DNA of 7,026 nt from Fimbriimonadales bacterium (GTDB lineage: Bacteria > Armatimonadota > Fimbriimonadia > Fimbriimonadales > GBS-DC). A model generated the notes under the pieces. The model was not told where the DNA came from, made no database searches, and was given only the letters and a program-made list of their open reading frames with translations. The stretch spans positions 1-7,026 of the forward strand of contig JAOAES010000265.1 of the NCBI GenBank assembly GCA_026416655.1. Direction: 5' to 3'. Each line of letters opens with the position of its first letter. Positions within the stretch are counted from its first letter, which is position 1. Shown here piece after piece: positions 1-5,422 of the stretch. Made by a program: the position numbers and the translations under genes.

Positions 1-587
1 CGCATCAGCGTGTTGATACAGAGCATCGCCAGCGTCGCCGAGCCGAACAGCCCCATCCAGCCCAGAAAGATGGGGAGCCACACACTCAACTTGGTGAGCG
101 CGTAGGGGAACTTGTAGCCGCCAATCCCATACTCGCGAATGGGCGCAGCCTCCGTGTGGAACAGCCAGCTCGTCAGGTGCGGCAGCACGCGATTCCGATA
201 GGTGTCGTTGTTCTCCGCGTAAAGTCCGAACGAGTGCCACAGGGGGACGCATACATTCATCCATTCCGCCGCCATCGCCGTGCCGACGAACAGGATGGTG
301 AAAATCACCACCAGGTCGGGCGTCTCCAAGAGCCAGCGACGGAAAATCAGTCGCCCGATGGCGTTCAGCAGCGCGACGACCATCAGCGTCGCGACAGGTG
401 GAATCATGAGCGAGAAAATCACGCTCAGCACAATCTCCACCGCCCAGTAGGTGGTGAAGGGCAACAGGGCGAAGCCAATCAGCAGTCCCCGCAGGCGCAG
501 CCCGCGCGCCCGTTCGATGGTCGGTGTGGCGAGTAGCCCGTCGGGCTGCGGCTGCGGAGGCTCCTGCAACACAGGCTTGATGGACAT
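1..587 (-). CDS. Polytopic membrane protein, DUF6785-like (N-terminal part, runs off left edge)
   Basis: Reading from the ATG at 587, 195 codons stay open to the window edge, so only the N-terminal part is visible. Residues 1-30 are a proline-rich cytosolic-looking tail. Hydrophobic stretches follow at about 32-55, 60-82, 91-113 and 166-190, separated by a polar segment (114-165) with aromatic and charged residues such as HLTSWLF. The YW motif near 47-48, LLNAIGR near 73-79 and the loop before the fourth segment resemble the large uncharacterised DUF6785/DUF6784 membrane proteins. I make that match from memory of the family pattern, not from a search. No catalytic motif is visible and the function is unknown. 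The start is uncertain in strength: no clear Shine-Dalgarno precedes it, but no other in-frame start lies nearby upstream. The gene follows sod on the same strand with a repeat-bearing gap of 149 bp, so co-transcription is possible but unproven. Confidence 0.75.
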   Translation of the reverse strand, partial: MSIKPVLQEPPQPQPDGLLATPTIERARGLRLRGLLIGFALLPFTTYWAVEIVLSVIFSLMIPPVATLMVVALLNAIGRLIFRRWLLETPDLVVIFTILFVGTAMAAEWMNVCVPLWHSFGLYAENNDTYRNRVLPHLTSWLFHTEAAPIREYGIGGYKFPYALTKLSVWLPIFLGWMGLFGSATLAMLCINTLM

Positions 588-625
588 ACAGGATACGATT
601 TCTGCAGACGCGGTGAAACTCCTGC

Positions 626-690
626 TACCGTTGGCGGGGACGCCGACGGTACGAATAAGCATGCTTCGCGTCGGCGTCCCCGCCGAAGAA
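626..690. repeat. Paired palindromic repeat downstream of sod
   Basis: A 16-bp arm (633-648, GGCGGGGACGCCGACG) is repeated perfectly in inverse orientation at 669-684 with a 20-bp spacer. Each arm sits in its own hairpin. On the left, 626-636 pairs with 641-651 around the loop GGGA, with one wobble. On the right, 671-676 pairs with 681-686 around TCCC. A third partial copy, GGGACGCCGACG, lies at 711-722. The element fills most of the gap between the sod stop and the membrane protein start. It resembles REP/BIME-type bacterial repeats and could act as an mRNA 3'-end stabiliser, but it has no T tract typical of a terminator. Confidence 0.75.
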
Positions 691-736
691 AACCTCCCCA
701 TCGCGCAGGGGGGACGCCGACGCGCCTCTATGTGTG

Positions 737-1486
737 TCAGCGCTTCATGCGCAGAGCGGCTTCATAGCGGGCGTTGACCACGTTCCAGTCAATCGCCTGC
801 AGGAAGGCGTCGATGTAGCGGGCGCGTGCCGTCTGGAAATCCAGATAATAGGCGTGTTCGTACACATCCATCGCCAATAGCACTGTGTTGTGCCACACGG
901 GGAAGGTGTTCTGCGCGTCGCCGATATAGTTGAACAGGATGCCCTCGTCGTGGTCGTAGGCGAGCCACACCCAGCCGCGTCCGCCCATGCCCGTCGCCTT
1001 GAAGTCCTCGCGCCATCGCTCAAACGAGCCGAAGGCTTTGGCGATTGCGTCGCGGAGCGCGCTACTCGGCTCGGAACCGCCGCCGCCCATGTTCTCGAAG
1101 TAGAGCTCGTGATTCTTCACGCCACCAATCGCAAAAGTGTAATCGACCTTTAACGAGCGAATCAAGCTGTAGGTCTGGTTGCCTTTACTGAAGTCGTCGG
1201 AAGTAAGCTGCGCCAGCGCACGGCGAATCTCGTTCGTCTTGTTCACATACCCCTGATAGAGCTTGTAGTGTTCCTCATGCGTTTTGCGCGAGATTCCGAA
1301 TTTCTCGGTCTCGAACACTTTCTCGGGCAGGGGCTTCGCCGTATACTCAACGACCTGAATCTCAGCCATAGTGGATACCCTCCTGTTAGTTGGAATAGCC
1401 AGCGCGTGGGGAGCGAACGCAGCGAGGGCGGTCGTCGCCGCCGCTTGCTGCAGGAACTCCCGCCGCGAGAGCCGTTTCGCGCTCAT
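737..1486 (-). CDS. sodA: Fe/Mn-family superoxide dismutase with Tat signal peptide
   Basis: The enzyme disproportionates superoxide to oxygen and peroxide. The 249-residue product starts with a textbook twin-arginine signal: SRREFLQ at 7-13, an alanine-rich hydrophobic core at 14-26 and a likely cleavage site after HALA (30). The SOD fold follows. Recognised metal-site motifs are NHELYFENMGG (H126) and DVYEHAYYLDF (D207, H211), plus GGRGWVWL at 168-175. The first ligand region, EEHYKLYQGYV (71-81), is shifted by one residue from the canonical HYGKHHQTYV spacing. GDAQN (189-193) is the region of the Gln seen in Mn-type enzymes. The frame extends upstream to 1600, but that part is repeat DNA. 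I chose 1486 because it begins the signal peptide and a TATAAT box lies 9 nt before it. A second start at 1369 (Met40) has a strong Shine-Dalgarno, so two products are likely. The gene lies 91 bp downstream of lysA on the same strand. Confidence 0.93.
   Translation of the reverse strand: MSAKRLSRREFLQQAAATTALAAFAPHALAIPTNRRVSTMAEIQVVEYTAKPLPEKVFETEKFGISRKTHEEHYKLYQGYVNKTNEIRRALAQLTSDDFSKGNQTYSLIRSLKVDYTFAIGGVKNHELYFENMGGGGSEPSSALRDAIAKAFGSFERWREDFKATGMGGRGWVWLAYDHDEGILFNYIGDAQNTFPVWHNTVLLAMDVYEHAYYLDFQTARARYIDAFLQAIDWNVVNARYEAALRMKR
1378..1384 (-). promoter_or_regulatory. Internal Shine-Dalgarno for a second sod start at 1369
   Basis: AGGAGGG on the minus strand lies with AGGAGG ending 9 nt before the in-frame ATG at 1369 (Met40, MAEIQVVEY). 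It is the best ribosome-binding site in the window. It falls inside the coding sequence, where it spells Arg35-Arg36 as AGG AGG. Every other arginine codon in this gene is CGN. A product starting here would lack the Tat signal and stay in the cytosol. Confidence 0.7.
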
Positions 1487-1495
1487 AACGGCACG

Positions 1496-1501
1496 ATTAT
1501 A
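1496..1501 (-). promoter_or_regulatory. Candidate -10 box of sod (TATAAT)
   Basis: A perfect TATAAT on the minus strand is followed by 9 nt and then the ATG at 1486. Transcription would start about 2-3 nt before the ATG, giving a leaderless or nearly leaderless mRNA for the Tat-signal form. No convincing -35 hexamer lies 16-19 bp upstream, where the sequence belongs to the inverted repeat. Confidence 0.5.
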
Positions 1502-1505
1502 CCCC

Positions 1506-1575
1506 GTAGCACGGACAGTCTTGTCCGTGCCACGAGTGAGCGGGAACCTTGCACGGACAAGACTGTCCGTGCTAC
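1506..1575. repeat. 25-bp perfect inverted repeat between lysA and sod
   Basis: The 25-bp arm at 1506-1530 is matched perfectly and inversely at 1551-1575, with a 20-bp spacer. Each arm is itself a hairpin: 9 bp GCACGGACA and TGTCCGTGC around a 4-nt centre (1509-1517 and 1522-1530, and the mirror in the other arm). The element begins 2 bp after the lysA stop and ends close to the sod -10 box, so it separates two same-strand genes. It looks like a REP/BIME-type repeat. It could protect the lysA mRNA 3' end or attenuate read-through, but lacks a T tract. Confidence 0.85.
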
Positions 1576-1577
1576 GA

Positions 1578-2957
1578 TTATCGGTCCATGCGCAGGACAT
1601 CCTCGTAGGTTTCGCGTTCTACAATCACCCGCGCTTCGCCGCCGCGCACGGCGACCATCGCAGGGCGTGGATAACGGTTATACTGGCTGCTCATCGAGTA
1701 GGCGTAGGCGCCCGTCGTCAGCACAGCAATTACATCGCCCGCGTGCGTCTCGGGCAGCAAGGCACAGTCGATAAGAGGGTCTGTCTCGCAGTGTTTGCCC
1801 ATGATGCGATAGGGACGGTTATGCGGTTCGCCTCGGCGGGCGACATGGACTGCTGTATAACGTGCGCCGTACATCTGCGGACGCGGGTTGTCGGAAACAC
1901 CGCCGTCGACAATCAGGTACTCACGAGGCAGGTTCGGGAGGTCATGGGGAACCTGTTTGACCGCGCCTACACGGTAAAGCGTGATTCCCGCCTCCGCTAT
2001 CAGCGAGCGACCTGGCTCCACGCCGAGCGCAGGTTCGGGATAGGCGTACTGGCGACATGCGGCGCGTAGTGCGTCCACCACCGTCTGCGCGTACTCATGG
2101 ATCGAGGGCGGCTGGTCGTCGGGCGTGTAGCGCACCGCAAGCCCACCGCCGATATTCAGCAAGGGCGCAACGTAGTCATACTGCTGCCGCACTTTATGAG
2201 CAAACTCCACCATCGCATGCGTTGCTGCCGCGAACCCACTCAAGTCGCTTATCTGGGAGCCGATGTGACAGTGGAAGCCCAGCAGCCGAAGCGGGGGACT
2301 ACCCAGCACGGTCTCCACAGCGCGATAAGCGTCGCCGTTGAGCAGGTGGAAGCCGAACTTACTATCGCGTTGCCCCGTGCGTATGAGCGGATGAGTGGCA
2401 GCGTCCACCTCGGGAGCGATGCGCAGCAAAACAGGGAAGCCCTCATCCCCTGCCCCCCTCTCCCACGCCGTGGGAGAGGGGGAAGCAGGCTCTCCTCTCC
2501 TACGGCGTGGGAGAAGGGTAGGGGGTGAGAGCGACAGTCGTTTCAACCGCTCTATCTCCTCAAAGTTATCCACCACGATTGCGCCGATGCCCGCCTCGAT
2601 AGCCATTTGCAGTTCCGCATCGGTTTTGTAGACCCCGTGCAGGTGAATCCGTTCTGGCGGGAAGCTCGCCTGCAGCGCGGTATACAGCTCACCTCCTGAC
2701 GCGACATCCAACCCCAGCCCTTCCTCCGCTATCATCTGGCAGATTGCGCGGTTCAGCGCGGCTTTCCCTGCGTAGGCGACCTCGGTATCCGGCTTGAGAT
2801 TCGCAAACGCCGCGCGATATTCCTGACAGCGCGCCCGCACAGCGTCCTCATCCAGCACATAGAGCGGCGTGCCGAACCGCTCCGCCAGCATAAGCGCGTC
2901 GCATCCGCCGATTTCCAGCTGCCCCTGCGCGTTAATCTTCTGCGTGCCCAGCAACAT
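1578..2957 (-). CDS. lysA: Diaminopimelate decarboxylase
   Basis: This PLP enzyme decarboxylates meso-2,6-diaminopimelate to L-lysine, the last step of the pathway. The 459-residue protein has the alanine-racemase-like barrel followed by the C-terminal beta domain. The PLP lysine is in AYAGKA (K65). Phosphate- and substrate-site motifs are HCHIGSQI (229-236), GGGLAVRY (270-277), EPGRSLI (314-320) and DGGVSDNPRP (351-360). The active-site Cys-Glu pair is CETDP (390-394), and GAYAYSMSSQYN is at 416-427. Residues about 143-172 do not belong to the family. They are rich in Pro, Arg and Ser and are encoded by an inserted palindromic repeat between ERLKRL and VLLRI. All catalytic motifs remain, so the enzyme is probably active. 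The ATG at 2957 begins a typical N-terminus (MLLGTQKINAQGQLEIGG). It has no good Shine-Dalgarno but has a TATACT box 9 nt upstream. Confidence 0.96.
   Translation of the reverse strand: MLLGTQKINAQGQLEIGGCDALMLAERFGTPLYVLDEDAVRARCQEYRAAFANLKPDTEVAYAGKAALNRAICQMIAEEGLGLDVASGGELYTALQASFPPERIHLHGVYKTDAELQMAIEAGIGAIVVDNFEEIERLKRLSLSPPTLLPRRRRGEPASPSPTAWERGAGDEGFPVLLRIAPEVDAATHPLIRTGQRDSKFGFHLLNGDAYRAVETVLGSPPLRLLGFHCHIGSQISDLSGFAAATHAMVEFAHKVRQQYDYVAPLLNIGGGLAVRYTPDDQPPSIHEYAQTVVDALRAACRQYAYPEPALGVEPGRSLIAEAGITLYRVGAVKQVPHDLPNLPREYLIVDGGVSDNPRPQMYGARYTAVHVARRGEPHNRPYRIMGKHCETDPLIDCALLPETHAGDVIAVLTTGAYAYSMSSQYNRYPRPAMVAVRGGEARVIVERETYEDVLRMDR
2442..2529. repeat. Palindromic repeat inserted in frame inside lysA
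   Basis: About 88 bp with two hairpins. The first has 13-bp perfect arms, 2454-2466 (CCCCCTCTCCCAC) and 2470-2482, around GCC. The second has TCTCCTAC and GTGGGAGA around GGC, with one wobble, at about 2497-2514. The outer ends, 2442-2455 and 2516-2529, match as inverted repeats at 12 of 14 positions. The segment codes for the family-alien residues about 143-172 of LysA. The pattern is that of a dispersed repeat that landed in a surface loop without breaking the frame, like the RPE elements known in Rickettsia genes. Confidence 0.85.
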
Positions 2958-2966
2958 CGGCGAGGG

Positions 2967-2972
2967 AGTATA
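2967..2972 (-). promoter_or_regulatory. Candidate -10 box of lysA (TATACT)
   Basis: TATACT on the minus strand is followed by exactly 9 nt and then the lysA ATG at 2957, the same geometry as at sod. It predicts a start of transcription 2-3 nt before the ATG. No -35 consensus is visible at the right distance. A 6-bp inverted repeat (GAGGGA/TCCCTC) brackets the region. Confidence 0.4.
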
Positions 2973-3090
2973 CCTTGCGCTCTAAAATCCCTCCGGCTGG
3001 AAAGGTTGTGGAGCCGGCGTTCACTGCGCCCTCACATAACTACCAGATTTCGAATTTTCCCCTCAATAAAACGCTCCTCTATGGCAAAAA

Positions 3091-3116
3091 TTCCCTGCGC
3101 ATGGATGCGTAGGGAG
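3091..3116 (+). promoter_or_regulatory. 5'-UTR hairpin overlapping the Shine-Dalgarno of the response regulator gene
   Basis: CCCTGCGC (3093-3100) pairs with GCGTAGGG (3107-3114), with one G-U pair, around the loop ATGGAT. Flanking T3092-A3115 and T3091-G3116 can extend the stem. The right arm contains most of the Shine-Dalgarno AGGGAGG (3111-3117), 10 nt before the ATG at 3128. Folding would mask the ribosome-binding site, suggesting translational control or simply a structured leader. Confidence 0.45.
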
Positions 3117-3127
3117 GATACAACGGG

Positions 3128-4201
3128 ATGCAGGTCTACCAGCTTTTTGAGCCTGTGGAGTCGTCAGCGATTGTCGCGTCGCCGCAGCGGAACGTGCTGA
3201 TTGTCGATGACGACGCCCTCGTGCGTGAGACGCTCCACTTCGTACTGGAAGATGGAGGATATCAGGTTTATGCCGCATCGTCGGGCGCGGAGGCGTTGCG
3301 CATTCTGGAGCGTGAACCTGTCGACATCGTGCTGAGCGATATTTTTATGCCCGGCATGAACGGTTTCGACTTGCTGCGCCAGATTCGCGAGCGTGCGCCC
3401 GAAACGCCGGTGATACTAATCACGGGCTACGGCAACATCGAGATGGCGCGCGAGGCGTTGAAACAGGGCGCCAGCGATTTCATCACCAAGCCCTATAACA
3501 TCCATGAGATCCCGATTATGATTGAGCGCAATCTGACGCGCCATTCGCTGCTTGTCAGTCAGACACGCCAGTACGAGGATGCGGTGCAGCAATCCTATCG
3601 GGCGACGTTGGACGCGCTGCTGGCGGCGTTAGACACGCGCGATACGGAAACCGAGGGGCACTCGGAGCGCGTGGCGGCGTACACGATGGCGATGGCGAAC
3701 CGCCTGAACCTCTCGGCAGAGGAGTTAATCAACATCGAGCGGGGCGCACTGCTGCACGACATCGGAAAAATCGGAGTGCCTGATAGCATCTTGTATAAGC
3801 CCGGACCGCTGACGCCCGAGGAGTGGGAAATTATGAAGCAGCATCCCGTGATTGGCTATCGTATGTGTATGAAGATTGACGCGCTGCGCCCTGCCGCGCC
3901 CATCGTGTTGCACCACCATGAACGATGGGATGGGCAGGGCTACCCCTACGGTCTGGCGGGCGAAGCCATCCCGTTAGGAGCGCGTATCTTTGCTATCGCC
4001 GACACCCTGGACGCGATGACCTCCGACCGCCCCTACCGCAAAGCGCTCAGCTTCGCGGAGGCGCGCGAGGAGATTATCCGCTGCGCAGGCAAACAGTTCG
4101 ACCCCGAGATGGTCAAACTGTTCCTCGAAATTCCCGAGGAGGAGCTGCGCTTGATTCGCGAGGTCAGCCTCACGAATCGGCAGCAACGCGCAGCAGCGTA
4201 A
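3128..4201 (+). CDS. Response regulator with REC and HD-GYP domains (probable c-di-GMP phosphodiesterase)
   Basis: This 357-residue protein joins an N-terminal receiver domain (about 20-135) to an HD-GYP domain (about 155-345). The receiver has the acidic pocket VDDD (26-29), phosphoacceptor D71 in LSDIFMPGMNG, T99 and K121 in KPY. The HD-GYP domain shows H178 (EGHSERV), the HD pair at 210-211 in HDIGKIGVPD, HHHERWDGQGYP (262-273) with the GYP signature intact, and ADTLDAMTSDRPYRKAL at 291-307. All expected metal and substrate residues appear present, so hydrolysis of cyclic di-GMP is likely, switched by phosphorylation from an unseen histidine kinase. There is no membrane segment, so it is cytosolic. 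The start at 3128 is supported by AGGGAGG 10 nt upstream. No kinase or diguanylate cyclase lies in the window. The gene is divergent from lysA and convergent with the anti-sigma gene. Confidence 0.95.
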   Translation: MQVYQLFEPVESSAIVASPQRNVLIVDDDALVRETLHFVLEDGGYQVYAASSGAEALRILEREPVDIVLSDIFMPGMNGFDLLRQIRERAPETPVILITGYGNIEMAREALKQGASDFITKPYNIHEIPIMIERNLTRHSLLVSQTRQYEDAVQQSYRATLDALLAALDTRDTETEGHSERVAAYTMAMANRLNLSAEELINIERGALLHDIGKIGVPDSILYKPGPLTPEEWEIMKQHPVIGYRMCMKIDALRPAAPIVLHHHERWDGQGYPYGLAGEAIPLGARIFAIADTLDAMTSDRPYRKALSFAEAREEIIRCAGKQFDPEMVKLFLEIPEEELRLIREVSLTNRQQRAAA

Positions 4202-4215
4202 ATAGGGCGAACTCC

Positions 4216-4239
4216 CCAGGGCGAACCGGTTCGCCCTGG
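4216..4239. terminator. Perfect 24-bp palindrome between convergent genes, probable bidirectional terminator
   Basis: CCAGGGCGAACC and its exact complement GGTTCGCCCTGG abut at 4227/4228. As RNA this gives a stem of about 10 bp with a 4-nt loop on either strand. It lies in the 47-bp gap between the response regulator stop (4201) and the anti-sigma stop (4249). The + strand continues with CGCACCTCTTT, a weak T tail. A further direct copy, AGGGCGAAC, at 4204-4212 could pair alternatively with 4229-4237. Position and symmetry suggest termination from both sides, but the poor T tract leaves it uncertain. Confidence 0.6.
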
Positions 4240-4248
4240 CGCACCTCT

Positions 4249-4434
4249 TTACGCGAAACGCTGCTTAACGCGGAACGCGCGTTTGAGCAGCGCAATCAGC
4301 CGCCTCTGCTCCTCATAGCGACGCTGGCAGGCGTCACATTCGCGCAGGTGCGCTTCCAGTTGGTCGGCGAGCTCGGGAGCGAGGTCTCCCATAATATATG
4401 CCTCGATCCACTCCTGCGCTCGCCTGCAATTCAT
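4249..4434 (-). CDS. Small zinc-finger anti-sigma factor (zf-HC2/ZAS type)
   Basis: The 61-residue protein carries the anti-sigma zinc motif HLRECDAC: H29, C33 and C36 (HxxxCxxC), with C3 as the likely fourth ligand. Helical sequence flanks it at 4-30 and 37-57. The family binds the cognate ECF sigma factor and blocks its access to RNA polymerase. This one is soluble: it ends 25 residues after the motif with no membrane segment or sensor domain. Release could therefore come from redox or zinc loss at the cluster, or from an unseen partner; that is inference. It starts 2 nt after the sigma stop, and its ribosome-binding site (AGGTGG) lies within the last sigma codons, so translation is probably coupled. 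Its stop is TAA at 4249-4251. Confidence 0.88.
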   Translation of the reverse strand: MNCRRAQEWIEAYIMGDLAPELADQLEAHLRECDACQRRYEEQRRLIALLKRAFRVKQRFA

Positions 4435-4436
4435 AC

Positions 4437-4973
4437 CTAACCACCTTCCGTTATGATAGACTGGATAATCGGATGGGCTTTCAGACGCGACAGCGCTCGC
4501 GTGATGCGCTTGCGCACGGCTTCCTCGTTCAAGCCCATCTGCAGGGCAATCTCCCGATAACTCAAGCCGACGCCATAGCGCAACTCGAACATCTGTCGGT
4601 CGCTATCCGACAGCGTCTGCATCGCTTCCTGCAACACAAAATATAATAGTAAATCATCTTCCGGGATGGAGTAGGTATCCGTTTCGTGTTCCGACTCCAG
4701 CCCCAGCGAGTAAGCCTCCTGCTCGCGCTTGCGCTCGCGATACCATGTGTAGACCGCGTTGCGCACCACTGTTCTGAGCCATGGCTCGATCTTGTCCAGG
4801 TCGCGCAGGCTATCCAGGTTGTTGTAGACCCGAAGCAAACACTCCTGGGTCAGATCCGCAACATCGTCGTCGTTGGAACGGCAATAACGTCGTACCAGCC
4901 GCTCAATCCGCTCGCGCAGCGCCGCATAGAACTGATGCTCCGCGTACAGCGATGTCCTTTCCGCATGATACAT
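4437..4973 (-). CDS. RNA polymerase ECF-family sigma factor
   Basis: The 178-residue protein has the two-domain ECF layout. Region 2 spans about 20-84, including DLTQECLLRVY (40-50) and PWLRTVVRNAVYTWYRERKRE (64-84). A polar linker spans 85-108. Region 4 spans about 112-167 with the helix-turn-helix YREIALQMGLNEEAVRKRI (139-157). It directs core polymerase to promoters that I cannot predict from this window. A longer reading from a TTG at 5006 would add 11 residues. The ATG at 4973 is preferred because AAGGTG lies 6 nt before it and sequence like other ECF proteins starts after it. The gene is the first of a two-gene operon with its anti-sigma factor. A consensus housekeeping promoter about 250 bp upstream suggests constitutive expression with post-translational control. 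Confidence 0.93.
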   Translation of the reverse strand: MYHAERTSLYAEHQFYAALRERIERLVRRYCRSNDDDVADLTQECLLRVYNNLDSLRDLDKIEPWLRTVVRNAVYTWYRERKREQEAYSLGLESEHETDTYSIPEDDLLLYFVLQEAMQTLSDSDRQMFELRYGVGLSYREIALQMGLNEEAVRKRITRALSRLKAHPIIQSIITEGG

Positions 4974-5217
4974 GGTAGTCACCTTCCTTCCTTTCGGCGC
5001 ACCCAATACGGATGCTCCATCTGTTAAAGACTCGGAAACCCACCAAAAGCGGACAGGTTTCGGTCGGAATTGGGGGCAAATTCCCCCGAATTCAGGGAAA
5101 TTTGCCCTTGCGGGAGAAGCGCGGCTGCGTCATGCGGGAAAGGGAAGCGGCTCAGCGATGCGCTGAGGTGGAGAGTACCTCCCTACCCTAATGCTTAGAC
5201 TGCGACTGCCTCCCGCT
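4974..5217 (-). other. Long structured 5' leader of the sigma operon
   Basis: If the promoter at 5224-5252 is used, the mRNA has about 245 nt before the sigma ATG. It holds a 7-bp perfect hairpin (5151-5157 with 5161-5167, loop of 3) and GAGGT/ACCTC (5165-5169, 5177-5181), which competes with it. A stronger stem joins 5074-5085 to 5095-5107 with one bulge. The left part of that stem can instead fold on itself (GGGGG at 5072-5076, CCCCC at 5083-5087). A possible 13-codon upstream frame starts at 5020 (MEHPYWVRRKEGR) and stops at 4979, over the sigma ribosome-binding site. It has no Shine-Dalgarno. I recognise no known riboswitch class. Confidence 0.45.
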
Positions 5218-5223
5218 GTCTCT

Positions 5224-5252
5224 ATTATATATCGATTTTTGGAAAATGTCAA
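5224..5252 (-). promoter_or_regulatory. Perfect-consensus sigma-70 promoter upstream of the sigma operon
   Basis: On the minus strand TTGACA (5252-5247) and TATAAT (5229-5224) are separated by exactly 17 bp. The spacer is A/T-rich with an A tract. Both hexamers match the housekeeping consensus fully. Transcription would start near 5217 and run towards the ECF sigma gene 244 bp away, with no other gene between. It could also drive an unannotated small RNA in that gap. Confidence 0.85.
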
Positions 5253-5422
5253 GGGCGAGATAGGCATTTTGCGAGTTTGACGCCTTAATCGATGTCGCTG
5301 GCGAAGATACCGACGGCATGAGGTTTTCTAACCCAAGCTACTAAGTTCTTCCCTGAGAGCGTGTATGTCAAGTACCGCTTGAAGTTTCCATGAATTCGGA
5401 ACACGCCTGCGTCAGTCTCTGA
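5253..5422. other. Gene-poor, less G+C-rich stretch with no recognised feature
   Basis: Between the sigma promoter and the repeat pair the base composition drops visibly below that of the flanking genes. On the minus strand one frame is open from about 5515 to a TAA at 5285-5287. Its last 40 or so codons read like protein (for example GNFKRYLTYTLSGKNLVAW). It has no ATG and no ribosome-binding site, and its first half is repeat DNA. It may be a remnant of a gene tail or chance. I recognise no family. Confidence 0.3.

Noticed and set aside
156..536. + strand frame opposite the membrane protein
   Set aside because: It is rich in Gln, Arg and His, with no hydrophobic pattern, as expected of the reverse of a membrane protein gene.
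1487..1600. Longer sod reading frame starting at 1600
   Set aside because: The extra 38 codons lie in the inverted repeat, overlap the end of lysA, and precede both the TATAAT box and the Tat signal start.
1371..2069. 232-codon + strand frame opposite lysA and sod
   Set aside because: It is antisense to two well-supported genes, crosses the repeat, and shows no protein-like motifs.
4974..5006. Longer sigma factor start (TTG at 5006)
   Set aside because: It would place the Shine-Dalgarno inside the gene; the ATG at 4973 has AAGGTG at 6 nt and begins the family-like sequence.
4974..5217. Known riboswitch, SRP RNA or 6S RNA upstream of the sigma gene
   Set aside because: None of the conserved core motifs I know for these classes could be found.
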